Source of the DNA: Reinekea forsetii
GTDB lineage: Bacteria; Pseudomonadota; Gammaproteobacteria; Pseudomonadales; Natronospirillaceae
Direction of reading: 5' to 3'
DNA length: 64,000 nt
Assembly: GCF_018860385.1 (NCBI RefSeq)
Contig: NZ_JAHKPH010000008.1
Span: forward strand, 62,001-126,000
Below, one piece after another: positions 36,295-45,295 of this stretch. The notes under the pieces were generated by a model that saw only the letters and a list, made by a program, of their open reading frames with translations, was not told where the DNA came from and made no database searches. The position numbers were made by a program, and so were the translations under genes. The stretch's first letter is position 1. Each line of letters opens with the position of its first letter.

Positions 36295-37380
36295 ATGAAA
36301 GAGTCGATACGTTTTAAAATTGAAGAATTATCAGAGCGCTATGAAGAGTTGGGCATGCTGTTGTCTCAGCCAGATGTTATTTCGAATCAAGATGCGTTTC
36401 GTAAGTATTCGCAAGAGTACTCCGATTTAGAAGGCGTTGTTAAATGCTTCGCAGATTATCAAGCCAGCGAAAGCGACTTAGAAGAAGCAAAAGTACTGCT
36501 TGACGATTCCGACCCTGACATGCGAGAAATGGGAAAGGAAGAGTTTAAATCGGCGCAAGAACGCATCGAAAAGTTGGATGAGCAGCTGCAAATATTGTTA
36601 TTGCCAAAAGACCCTAACGATGGCAAAAACGTCTTTTTAGAAATACGCGCAGGCACCGGCGGTGATGAGGCCGCGATATTTTCTGGTGATTTATTCAGAA
36701 TGTATTCTCGTTTTGCTGAGAAATCGGGTTGGAAAATCGAAGTTGTTTCAACAAATGAAGGCGAGCATGGCGGCTTTAAAGAGATTATTGCACGCGTTAC
36801 CGGCGCCAATGTTTATTCGCAACTCAAGTTTGAATCGGGTGCGCATCGCGTTCAGCGTGTTCCTGAAACCGAAAGCCAAGGTCGTATCCATACGTCGGCC
36901 TGTACCGTAGCTGTGATGCCAGAAGCTGATGAGCTAGAAACTATTGAAATTGATAAAAATGATTTGCGAGTAGACACTTTCCGCGCCTCCGGCGCCGGTG
37001 GTCAGCACGTGAACAAAACCGATTCAGCGATACGCTTAACGCATTTACCTACGGGAATGGTCGTTGAGTGTCAGGATGAGCGATCACAACATAAAAACAA
37101 AGCCCGTGCGATGTCTTTGCTTGCGGCTAAGTTAAAAGATTCTCAGCAATCAGCGGCAGCAGCCGAACAAGCCGAGCAACGTAAGTCTTTGGTCGGCAGT
37201 GGTGACCGATCTGAACGTATACGCACCTATAACTACCCACAAGGGCGTGTATCAGATCACCGCATTAACCTGACCTTGTATAAACTAGATGAAATAATGC
37301 AAGGGCAGTTGGACTTTATCATTGATCCGCTGGTGCTTGAGCATCAAGCGCAATTATTTGCAGATATGGGTCAATCGTGA
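36295..37380 (+). CDS. prfA: Peptide chain release factor 1
   Basis: Releases finished peptides at UAA and UAG. The 361-residue protein has the GGQ catalytic motif in [20 protein letters not shown] and the PxT stop-recognition tripeptide as PET in [15 protein letters not shown] (E. coli has PAT). Length equals the family norm (360). It lies between hemA and prmC, the methylase for its GGQ glutamine, six bases after the hemA stop. The RF1 identity, as opposed to RF2, follows from the PxT motif and the neighbours. Confidence 0.98.
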   Translation: MKESIRFKIEELSERYEELGMLLSQPDVISNQDAFRKYSQEYSDLEGVVKCFADYQASESDLEEAKVLLDDSDPDMREMGKEEFKSAQERIEKLDEQLQILLLPKDPNDGKNVFLEIRAGTGGDEAAIFSGDLFRMYSRFAEKSGWKIEVVSTNEGEHGGFKEIIARVTGANVYSQLKFESGAHRVQRVPETESQGRIHTSACTVAVMPEADELETIEIDKNDLRVDTFRASGAGGQHVNKTDSAIRLTHLPTGMVVECQDERSQHKNKARAMSLLAAKLKDSQQSAAAAEQAEQRKSLVGSGDRSERIRTYNYPQGRVSDHRINLTLYKLDEIMQGQLDFIIDPLVLEHQAQLFADMGQS

Positions 37381-38195
37381 CCCTTACGATTGGCGACGCG
37401 TTAAGTCTTGCTCGTGAAACTGATGTTGAAAAACGCGATGCCGAAATTTTGTTATGCCATGTCTTGGGCAAAGCAAGAACTTACATTATGGCGTTTGCAG
37501 AACAAAGTTTAAGTGCCGCACAATCGGAAGATTACCAAGAAAAACTCGCTCGTAGAAAAGCCGGTGAGCCAATTGCTTACATTATTGGCGAACGTGAATT
37601 TTGGTCGTTACCCATTAAAACAACACCGGCCACGCTAATCCCACGCCCAGATACTGAAGTGCTTGTAGAGACCGTACTTAACCAGTGCTCTAAGCAATCA
37701 CTATCAGTCGTAGATTTAGGGACGGGCACCGGTGCCATAGCCTTGGCATTAAAGTCAGAGCGTCCAATGTGGTCATTGTTGGGTGTTGATCGTATCGAAG
37801 AGGCCGTAAGTTTGGCCCGTGAAAACGCCGAGTGCTTATCGTTAGACGTGTGCTTTCAGTTATCCTCATGGTGCGAAGGGCTCGAATCCAAGGCGTTTGA
37901 TGTGATCGTTAGCAATCCGCCTTATATAGATATTAACGATCATCACTTGAATGAAGGCGATGTTAGGTTCGAGCCTAAAAGTGCATTGGTGGCCAATGAT
38001 CAAGGGCTCGCAGATATTAGGGCCATAACCGAGCAAGCTTTAAGATGTTTGAAGCCAGCAGGGCGCTTGTTTTTTGAACATGGCTGGCTTCAAGGGACGG
38101 CCGTGGCAGCTATTTTAGATCATGCCGGATTTAAGCAAGTTACTACTGTAAAAGACTACGCAGGCAACGACCGCGTAACTTTTGGCCAGCTTTAA
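37377..38195 (+). CDS. prmC: Release-factor glutamine N5-methyltransferase
   Basis: Methylates the Gln of the GGQ motif of RF1 and RF2 using SAM. The 272-residue protein has the SAM-binding [15 protein letters not shown] at about 114-128 and the substrate-binding SNPPYID that defines this methylase family, plus [14 protein letters not shown] in the N-terminal helical domain. It starts with GTG, overlapping the prfA stop (GTGA). Its own stop overlaps the convergent MaoC-type gene by 4 bases. Confidence 0.97.
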   Translation: MTLTIGDALSLARETDVEKRDAEILLCHVLGKARTYIMAFAEQSLSAAQSEDYQEKLARRKAGEPIAYIIGEREFWSLPIKTTPATLIPRPDTEVLVETVLNQCSKQSLSVVDLGTGTGAIALALKSERPMWSLLGVDRIEEAVSLARENAECLSLDVCFQLSSWCEGLESKAFDVIVSNPPYIDINDHHLNEGDVRFEPKSALVANDQGLADIRAITEQALRCLKPAGRLFFEHGWLQGTAVAAILDHAGFKQVTTVKDYAGNDRVTFGQL

Positions 38196-38881
38196 TATAC
38201 CAAAAGTAAAAGTGTTTGCGCCACACAGGCTGGTCGTCGGCAGTTTTCAATCTCAACGGTTATTTCCTCAGTGACTTCTAACCCACGCCTAACCGGCGTA
38301 ACAGAGATGATTTTCTTTGTGGCTCTGATGTTTGCACCGGCTTTCAATGGGTAAGGAAAACGCACCTGATTCAAACCCATATTGACGACCATCTTTGCGC
38401 CTGGGTATGGCGGGCGCTCAGGGTCTACCGCATTGGTGAGTTTTGGCAACAAGGATAGCGTAAGAAAGCCATGAGCAATTGTGCTTTTAAAAGGCGATTC
38501 AGCTTGCGCTCGCTCTGGGTCAGTGTGAATCCACTGTTGGTCTTCGGTAACTTCTGCAAATTGGTTAATACGATCTTGCTCAACGCTCATCCAGTTTCCT
38601 GTGTAGATGACCGAGCCAAGTGAGTTCGATAAGTTCTTAAGCATAGCAACAGCGTTATCGTTGCTTTCATGAATCCAGCGATCACTTTGAGTGGTGGCCG
38701 TATCAGAGCCAGACGTTAATAGCTTTTGGTCGAGTGACCAATTTACCCACGGATTATTGCGGGCAGACTGAAAGATCTCATTGAAATATCCGCGCAGCTG
38801 AGGCTGGATCAATTCAACAATCTCATCTTTGTTCTTGGCAAGCCGATCGCTTTTCTCTTTTAAAAAATCAATGACGCTCAT
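38192..38881 (-). CDS. MaoC-like (R)-hydratase family protein
   Basis: A 229-residue protein. The C-terminal 150 residues are a MaoC hot-dog domain with the catalytic segment DQQWIHTDPERA (the hydratase D-x4-H pattern) and FKSTIAHGFLTLSLLP. The N-terminal 75 residues form a helical extension (FLKEKSDRLAKNKDEIVELI). Family members hydrate enoyl-CoA, act in beta-oxidation bypasses or supply (R)-3-hydroxyacyl-CoA for PHA. The start at 38881 has AGGAA at suitable spacing; an in-frame ATG 24 bases earlier does not. It is a lone gene, so the substrate cannot be inferred. Confidence 0.85.
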   Translation of the reverse strand: MSVIDFLKEKSDRLAKNKDEIVELIQPQLRGYFNEIFQSARNNPWVNWSLDQKLLTSGSDTATTQSDRWIHESNDNAVAMLKNLSNSLGSVIYTGNWMSVEQDRINQFAEVTEDQQWIHTDPERAQAESPFKSTIAHGFLTLSLLPKLTNAVDPERPPYPGAKMVVNMGLNQVRFPYPLKAGANIRATKKIISVTPVRRGLEVTEEITVEIENCRRPACVAQTLLLLVY

Positions 38882-39028
38882 AGGGTTCCTTTTTTGGCCA
38901 TTCACTCTTCAATCGCTAAAATGGGGTTGGCTATTAATATGGTGAGCTATTGTAATCCTTACAAAAAAGAGTTGAAAGGTGGTGAAAATTAATATACGGC
39001 TGTACTTTAAATGCGTTTGAAATCACTC

Positions 39029-39991
39029 TTAACCAGCGGACGCAATATTTTCGATCGGTTTTTGCTCTAAAAAGTATTGGATTTTCTGAGAAATTTGATC
39101 CAATAAGTTTTGCATGGAATCATCTGCAGCCCAAGCAACATGAGGGGTTAGGATGACATTGTTGAGCTTTTCAAGTTGCCAAATGGTATCAATCTCGGCA
39201 GGAGGTTCTTGCGTGGCCACATCAAGACCTGCAGCTAATATTTGCTTATTTGTGAGCGAGACTAACAAATCTTTTTCATTAATGAGGCCACCTCGGCCTG
39301 TATTGATGAGAATACAACTGGGTTTTAATAGCGCAAGGGTGGCTTTGTTTATTAAATGCTTGGTTTGTGGCGTTAGCGGGCAATGCAGGCTAAGTACATC
39401 AGCTTGTTGCAGTGCGTCATTAAATGGGGTGTATCCATCTCTTATGCTGTTACTGTGTTGGTGCTCTGCGAAAAGTATATTCATCCCGATGGCTTGCGCA
39501 CGTTGAGCAACGGCAAGTCCAAGAACTCCTTTGCCTATAATAGTTAATGTTTTACCCGTCAGAGACTGCATTCTGCCCGCATAGTGATAAAAATAAGGGC
39601 TTTTTGACCATTGTTTCGAACGATGACTATCTAAATATCGTGGTAGGTTGCGCGCCAGCGCCAACATTAACATAAGGGTATGTTCAGCGACCGAAGCCGC
39701 ACCGTAGTTCACCGCATTCACGACTTGCACCTTTTTTTTGAAGCATGCCTCTAAATCAACGTTGTTAGTGCCAGTGGCCATGATGCAAATCAGTTTTAAC
39801 TTTGGCAGTAGATTTATGGTATCTTCAGTGAGCTCTACTTTATTGGTTAAAATAATATCAGCATCGCTACAGAACTGAATAATGTCTTGAGTAGGCAAGT
39901 TATCAAAGGTGACCCAATCAGAAATTTGTTTGGGTACTGTTAGGTTTACATGGCTCGGAAAAGTCGCTCGATCTAAAAATATAGCTTTCAT
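39029..39991 (-). CDS. D-2-hydroxyacid dehydrogenase (hydroxypyruvate reductase-like)
   Basis: A 320-residue NAD(P)-dependent enzyme. It has ATGTNNVDLEACFKKKVQVV, the Rossmann motif IGKGVLGLAVAQRA, and the catalytic triad Arg in INTGRGGLI, Glu in VATQEPPAE and His in LTPHVAWA. The pattern fits glycerate dehydrogenase / hydroxypyruvate reductase proteins, which reduce hydroxypyruvate or glyoxylate. It is transcribed alone and upstream of the MaoC-type gene on the same strand, 147 bases apart. Cofactor preference cannot be read with certainty. Confidence 0.88.
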   Translation of the reverse strand: MKAIFLDRATFPSHVNLTVPKQISDWVTFDNLPTQDIIQFCSDADIILTNKVELTEDTINLLPKLKLICIMATGTNNVDLEACFKKKVQVVNAVNYGAASVAEHTLMLMLALARNLPRYLDSHRSKQWSKSPYFYHYAGRMQSLTGKTLTIIGKGVLGLAVAQRAQAIGMNILFAEHQHSNSIRDGYTPFNDALQQADVLSLHCPLTPQTKHLINKATLALLKPSCILINTGRGGLINEKDLLVSLTNKQILAAGLDVATQEPPAEIDTIWQLEKLNNVILTPHVAWAADDSMQNLLDQISQKIQYFLEQKPIENIASAG

Positions 39992-40060
39992 ACACAGTCT
40001 CGTATTGATTTGTTACACTTTAACTGGTCAAATTGATGTTTATTTTTTGAGGTTTAAATT

Positions 40061-40690
40061 ATGCACTTAATGGTGTTTGATTTGGATGCAGCTTTGTGTC
40101 CTACAAATACCATGGATGGTCTTGCCTTGTCGAAGGCTTTACAGGATGTAACCAGTCAGATTGTTAACCCAGAACTTCTGATGAATAGTGCGGATTTTCG
40201 CAAACTGTTTGTGAATACCATGCAGCGGTTTCCCACTCGTGATGAATTATTCGATTTTCGGGCGCAATATAACGTCTACTTAAAGCAGCAATTTATAATT
40301 CGCCCAAGCTTTATTCCTGCAAACTATGCCCTGATTGAACAAGCCAATGCTTTACAACACAGAAAAGATACGCTGGTGGCAATCATTACGTCACGTACGT
40401 TGTCTGCATTAAAAATAAAGTCTGCAAAACTTGGACTAATGAGTGATTTAATGCCAGTGGCCAGTTGTGAAGATGCAGATTCTTATTCCGGGATACTATC
40501 AGCGTTGACCAAGCGAGTTCGACGAAGCTTTGGCTTGCAATATGATCAGGCATCCTTGGTTTCTGTTGAGGCGAACCGTGAATGCGCGGCCAACAATGAT
40601 ATGTCGTTGATTTTAGAAAGTGATTTTAATGAATCTCTATATGGCCATCTATTTGAGTGGTCAGAACAGTCTTTAGCGATTGTCGATTAA
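40061..40690 (+). CDS. HAD-like protein, probably divergent
   Basis: A 209-residue soluble protein that starts MHLMVFDLDAALCPT, resembling HAD motif I (DxDxT/V) with FDLDAAL in place of DLDGTL, so both Asp are present but the usual Thr/Val is changed. IITSRTLSALKIKSAKLGLM could be motif II and its following helix. The expected motif III Lys and motif IV acidic pair are not obvious. A phosphatase-like fold is therefore likely and activity uncertain. It has a GAGG ribosome site, stands alone between convergent and divergent neighbours, and ends in a paired hairpin. Confidence 0.65.
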   Translation: MHLMVFDLDAALCPTNTMDGLALSKALQDVTSQIVNPELLMNSADFRKLFVNTMQRFPTRDELFDFRAQYNVYLKQQFIIRPSFIPANYALIEQANALQHRKDTLVAIITSRTLSALKIKSAKLGLMSDLMPVASCEDADSYSGILSALTKRVRRSFGLQYDQASLVSVEANRECAANNDMSLILESDFNESLYGHLFEWSEQSLAIVD

Positions 40691-40729
40691 GTGACAATCG
40701 AGGCGAAGGCATGAATCTCCTTCGTCTCG
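40677..40729. repeat. Two consecutive hairpins between the HAD-like gene and pta
   Basis: CGATTGTC/GACAATCG (40677-40684 with 40693-40700) encloses the stop codon. CGAG-G-CGAAGG pairs with CCTTCG-T-CTCG (40699-40709 with 40719-40729). There is no T run, so terminator function for the convergent pair is possible but not typical. Confidence 0.4.
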
Positions 40730-40746
40730 TCTATCAGATAGTATCG

Positions 40747-42897
40747 TTAAGATTGACTCTCGATTTGCCCAGCTTGAATCGCCGTTAGCGCAATGGTGTA
40801 GACAATGTCTTCGACCAAAGCACCACGCGATAAATCATTCACGGGCTTCCGTAGGCCCTGTAACATCGGTCCAATAGACACCACATTGGCACTGCGTTGA
40901 ACCGCCTTGTAAGTTGTATTCCCAGTGTTTAAATCGGGAAAAACAAAGACAGTCGCCTTGCCTGCAACTGGGCTATTGGGTGCTTTGCTGGCCGCTACAC
41001 TTGGCGTGCTGGCTGCATCATATTGCAGAGGTCCATCAATAAGTAAGTCGGGTCGGCGCTCTTTAGCAATGCGTGTTGCTTCACGCACTTTTTCTACATC
41101 ACTGCCACTGCCTGATTTCCCCGTAGAATAACTGATCATCGCAATTCTAGGCTCAATCCCAAAGGCTTTTGCAGAGTCACCCGACTGTATGGCGATATCG
41201 GCAAGTTGCTCGGCATTTGGGTCTGGGTTAATGGCGCAATCACCGTAGACTACCGCTTGATCTGGTAGCAGCATAAAGAATACCGAGGATACTAAGCTGG
41301 CGTCGGGCCTTGTTTTAATGAGCTGGAGTGCTGGGCGTACGGTGTTGGCTGTCGTGCTAACCGCGCCTGAAACAAGCCCATCAACATCATCTTCGGCCAA
41401 CATCATCGTTCCTAACACAATGGGGTCTTCAAGCTGAGCTTCGGCCATTGGGTTGGTTAACCCTTTGTGTTGTCGAAGTTTAACCATTGGCTCAATATAA
41501 GGTTGTAAAGCTTGCCTTGGGTTGATTATCTCTAGAGTTTCCGGCAGCACGATATCGTGGCTGGCGGCGACGCGTAAAATTTCTTCTTTGTCCCCTAGTA
41601 AAACGCAACTGGCAATACCTTTCTCTTGGCAAATGGCTGCGGCGCGTATTGTTCTTGGTTCATTGCCCTCTGGTAAAATTATACGTTTGTTGGCGAGTCG
41701 TGCTTGTTGCACCAGTAAATGTCGGAAAGCAGGCGGTGACAAGCGTCGCTCTTCAACAACTTCAGCTTTTTGGGCTAAATAAGTTGCATTAATTGAGCTA
41801 GCAACCGCATCCATAACACTCTCCATCCGATCCACATCATCGGCTGGCACTTCAGTGCTCATGCTGTTGAGTAATTGTGCGGTGCCGAATGTATTATTCT
41901 TTACCGAGATCACTGGCAGTCCGGTTGCAAAGGCTGAGCGGCACATATCAAGGACAGGAGCACCGGGCATTAAATCACCCGTAAAAACGATACCGGCCAA
42001 CGGCACACCATTGAGTGCAGCCATACAGGCCGCAATTAAAATATCGTCTCTGTCACCTGGTGTCACAACCAAAGTGCCCGATTTAAGCGTATGAAGCATA
42101 TTTTGCATGGTTCGGGCGCAAACGGTAATGCTTTGAACTCGGCGCGATTCAATGTGCCCCTCATTAATTACGCTAGCTTGTAAGTGATGACTCACATCGA
42201 GCGTTCGAGGCGCTACCAGCAGTGGGTTCCAATGCACTAGACCTATGAGCTCAAATTTAGATGGCGAAAAAACAGGCATGCTTTGGATAACTTGCTCACT
42301 GGATATTTCTTCCGCTTGACGTTGCTCGGGGATTTCTTCTGCAACCACTTGCTGGTTATCTGGGTTGGGTGCACCGACTTTATTTAGGATGCAACCAATC
42401 ACTTTTTTATGATCAATACCGCCATAAATACTGGCAGACATTTTTATACGTTCATTTAATTGAGCGGTGCTGTCATTGTTTTTAGCCGCCACCAGAATGA
42501 CGTCAGCGTCCATCGCTTTTGCCATGTTTCGGTTGAGTTCAGCGATGTAGTTTTCATCGATCACAGGCACAAGGCCTTCAACAATTAAAACGTCTGCTTC
42601 TTCTACCGATGCTTGAGAGATTGAGATGACTTCTTCCATGAGCCTATCAGACTGACCCAACGCGAGTTGTTGTTGGGCATAAGCGAGCGTCACTGGCTTG
42701 GCGGGGTTTAAGCCAAGTGTTTTATTGATCAAATGAGTCGAACGTTCAGGTCCGCTATCGAGATTGCTCTGTTGAGCAATGGGCTTACAAAACGCGACTC
42801 TAACCCCTAATTGTTCTAGTGCACGTACTAAACCTAAGCATACAGATGTGAGACCAACGCCTGCGCTGGTGGCGCTCATAAAATAGGTATATTTCAA
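40747..42897 (-). CDS. pta: Phosphate acetyltransferase
   Basis: Interconverts acetyl-CoA and acetyl phosphate. The 716-residue protein is the long enterobacterial-type form: an N-terminal BioD-like P-loop domain (ATSAGVGLTSVCLGLVRALE), a central DRTGG domain (about 215-335) and the C-terminal PTA domain (about 380-700, with ILPEGNEPRTIRAAAIC and SYSTGKSGSGSDVEKVREA). It begins with TTG at 42897: aligning with E. coli Pta, the residues KYTYFM form the first beta strand before the P-loop, so the internal ATG at 42879 is too late. AAGGA sits 8 bases upstream. It is 12 bases behind ackA. Confidence 0.95.
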   Translation of the reverse strand: MKYTYFMSATSAGVGLTSVCLGLVRALEQLGVRVAFCKPIAQQSNLDSGPERSTHLINKTLGLNPAKPVTLAYAQQQLALGQSDRLMEEVISISQASVEEADVLIVEGLVPVIDENYIAELNRNMAKAMDADVILVAAKNNDSTAQLNERIKMSASIYGGIDHKKVIGCILNKVGAPNPDNQQVVAEEIPEQRQAEEISSEQVIQSMPVFSPSKFELIGLVHWNPLLVAPRTLDVSHHLQASVINEGHIESRRVQSITVCARTMQNMLHTLKSGTLVVTPGDRDDILIAACMAALNGVPLAGIVFTGDLMPGAPVLDMCRSAFATGLPVISVKNNTFGTAQLLNSMSTEVPADDVDRMESVMDAVASSINATYLAQKAEVVEERRLSPPAFRHLLVQQARLANKRIILPEGNEPRTIRAAAICQEKGIASCVLLGDKEEILRVAASHDIVLPETLEIINPRQALQPYIEPMVKLRQHKGLTNPMAEAQLEDPIVLGTMMLAEDDVDGLVSGAVSTTANTVRPALQLIKTRPDASLVSSVFFMLLPDQAVVYGDCAINPDPNAEQLADIAIQSGDSAKAFGIEPRIAMISYSTGKSGSGSDVEKVREATRIAKERRPDLLIDGPLQYDAASTPSVAASKAPNSPVAGKATVFVFPDLNTGNTTYKAVQRSANVVSIGPMLQGLRKPVNDLSRGALVEDIVYTIALTAIQAGQIESQS

Positions 42898-42909
42898 CGT
42901 TTTATCCTT

Positions 42910-44097
42910 TTAATCCTCTGAGATTAGAGTGAATGTCTGCTGAGCTATCATCCATTCTTCTTGTGTTCTGATGACCAGCATTGGCGCACTGTTCGTGTCA
43001 GAAATACGACCCATAGAATCAGCCATAGATTCATTCAAGGCGTTATCAATTTTGCAGCCTAAAATGCCTAGGTGTGAGGCCACTTGTGACCGAATAAAGG
43101 CTGAGTTTTCGCCAATGCCGCCGGTAAAAATAATGCCATCGAGGCGGTTTAACGACATGGCAAGCGCACCAATTTGCCGCGCTAAACGAAAGCAAAATAC
43201 ATCAATGGCCAAACGCGCGCGCTGATGTCCTGTTTCTGCGGCTTCTATCAATGTCCGCATGTCATTTGAAAGCCCAGACAAGCCTTGTAAACCGCTGTCT
43301 TTATTGAACATGGCAGTAATCTCTTCAATACTCCAGCCTTTAGTATGTGCAAGGAATTCATGTAGGCCTGGATCAACATCACCTGAACGTGTCCCCATTA
43401 CCAGACCTTCAAGTGGCGTCATGCCCATTGTTGTATCAACGGATAATCCATTTTTAACGGCGCAAGCGCTGCAGCCATTACCTAGGTGTATGGTTATAAG
43501 ACCGTAGTCATTGTCCAGCGATAATCGTTGCCTTGCTTGTTCCGCCACAAATTGATGGCTAGTGCCATGAAAACCATAGCGGCGAACAGAGTGCTGTTCA
43601 TACAGTTCATAAGGAATGGCGTATAAATAAGCGTGCGGTGCCATCGTTTGATGGAAGGCTGTATCAAAAACAGCCACTTGTGGTAAATCTGGATAAAGCT
43701 CAGCTATTGATTCAATACCCGCGATATTTGCAGGGTTGTGCAAAGGGGCTAATGAACTGCAGGCTTTTATTTCTGTTAGAACGTGTTGGCTGATTTTAAC
43801 GCATTCACTAAAAGATTCTCCACCATGCACGACACGGTGACCCACGGCTATCGGCAGGTTGTCTAACAAGTTAGCCTGTTTTAATTGTTCAATTATATAA
43901 ACCAGCGTACTTTGATAATCACTGGAGACTAAGGCATGGTGGCTAGTCGAAGAAAGCGTCGAGATGGAAAGCTGTGCGTCAGGGTTTCCTAGTCTTTGTG
44001 CTAGGCCTTTGGCTAGCTCTTGGCCATCGTCCATATTAAACAATGAGAATTTAATAGAGGAGCTGCCTGCATTTATCACTAAAATCGTATTGGACAT
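42910..44097 (-). CDS. ackA: Acetate kinase
   Basis: A 395-residue ASKHA-fold kinase that converts acetyl phosphate and ADP to acetate and ATP, or the reverse. Markers are VINAGSSSIKFSLF at the N-terminus, AVGHRVVHGGESF, VAVFDTAFHQTM, YGFHGTSHQFV and FTGGIGENSAFIR. All residues of the active site seem to be present. It is first in the ackA-pta operon, giving acetate overflow and re-assimilation as well as acetyl-phosphate signalling. Upstream of it lie 113 AT-rich bases shared with the divergent peptidase gene. Confidence 0.97.
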   Translation of the reverse strand: MSNTILVINAGSSSIKFSLFNMDDGQELAKGLAQRLGNPDAQLSISTLSSTSHHALVSSDYQSTLVYIIEQLKQANLLDNLPIAVGHRVVHGGESFSECVKISQHVLTEIKACSSLAPLHNPANIAGIESIAELYPDLPQVAVFDTAFHQTMAPHAYLYAIPYELYEQHSVRRYGFHGTSHQFVAEQARQRLSLDNDYGLITIHLGNGCSACAVKNGLSVDTTMGMTPLEGLVMGTRSGDVDPGLHEFLAHTKGWSIEEITAMFNKDSGLQGLSGLSNDMRTLIEAAETGHQRARLAIDVFCFRLARQIGALAMSLNRLDGIIFTGGIGENSAFIRSQVASHLGILGCKIDNALNESMADSMGRISDTNSAPMLVIRTQEEWMIAQQTFTLISED

Positions 44098-44210
44098 TCA
44101 GTAGCCTGTATTGCATTTTTAGTTGAGTGGTTAAATAAAACGAATAGGGTTATTGCATATTCGTCTCATCTTAACGAAAGTATCAACTTAGTGTAGAGGA
44201 ACTTTGGATA

Positions 44211-45158
44211 TTGTGTGTGACTAAGATCAAGAGACCGTCAGTAGTTACAGTCGTTTTTACAATTGTGGTTGGCTTGTTCAGTGGCGGAGTGACAGGGCAG
44301 TCCATTATTGTAGAATCCGCCAGATTAGTCAGTGGTGGTTATTTAATTGGTAAAGTTCCACTAGAAACGACAGTAAGTTTTAATGAAAAGTCAGTTCCAG
44401 TTGATAAAGAAGGGTACTTTATTATTGGCTTTTCACGAGAACAGGCCGGGTTACATGAAATTGTGGCGAAGAAACCCGATGGCGAGCTTTCAGTAGAAGC
44501 CATCTGGATAGAGCTGCGCGAATTCGATGAGCAACGCATAGTCGGAGTGGATCAATCTAAAATTACTCCGCCTAAATCTGTGTTAGATCGTATCAGTCGA
44601 GAATATCAGCTCGTCGTGAATGCAAAAAACAAAGTTACCGATGCCATAGCCTGGCGAGAAGAGTTTTTTGTGTGGCCCATTTTTAGCCGGAAAACAGGGC
44701 ATTATGGAAGTCAACGATTCTACAATGGCCAAGCTGGTAACCCGCATTGGGGCGTTGATCTGGCTGCAAAAACCGGGACGCCAGTCTACGCGCCCGCTTC
44801 AGGCCGGGTGACTTTAGCTGAAACAGACCTCTATTTTAGTGGCGGTACTGTAATCATCGATCATGGTCAGAAATTGACCAGCAGTTTTCTGCATTTATCA
44901 AAGTTGAGTGTGAGGACGGGTCAATGGATCCGTCAAGGTGACCTATTGGGCTATGTTGGTTCAACAGGCCGTTCGACAGGACCTCACCTAGATTGGCGGA
45001 TGAGTATGAGGGGAGTGCGAATCGACGCTGAGTTGTGGGTACCCGATTTAGCCACGCTTTGCATAGATAGCAACAGTGCCTGCGAGCCGCCAGTGGGAGT
45101 GTCGGAAACGGAGCTAGTGCGTTGGCGCTACAATCGTGAGGCATTGCTTAGTCGGTAA
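44211..45158 (+). CDS. M23 family metallopeptidase
   Basis: A 315-residue exported protein with a signal-like N-terminus (about 10-30), a beta-rich middle (about 35-110) and an M23/LytM peptidase domain (about 150-290). Zinc ligands are in GNPHWGVDLAA (His, Asp). The C-terminal motif is GPHLDWRM, where the more usual HxH is HxD, so the third metal ligand is probably Asp. Family members cut peptidoglycan cross-links. The start is uncertain: TTG at 44211 has GAGGA at 10 bases, while GTG at 44217 is also in frame. Transcribed alone. Confidence 0.85.
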   Translation: MCVTKIKRPSVVTVVFTIVVGLFSGGVTGQSIIVESARLVSGGYLIGKVPLETTVSFNEKSVPVDKEGYFIIGFSREQAGLHEIVAKKPDGELSVEAIWIELREFDEQRIVGVDQSKITPPKSVLDRISREYQLVVNAKNKVTDAIAWREEFFVWPIFSRKTGHYGSQRFYNGQAGNPHWGVDLAAKTGTPVYAPASGRVTLAETDLYFSGGTVIIDHGQKLTSSFLHLSKLSVRTGQWIRQGDLLGYVGSTGRSTGPHLDWRMSMRGVRIDAELWVPDLATLCIDSNSACEPPVGVSETELVRWRYNREALLSR

Positions 45159-45295
45159 AATACTAACTTGAACCTAAAATGAACACGAAACCCTAAAACA
45201 GCAATAAAAGCCGCCTTTTAACTTGTTTTTTTTCTTAAAAGTACGCACCATGATAGTGTCCCACGGGCCATAGAAAAATTATAAGAGAGATCAAA

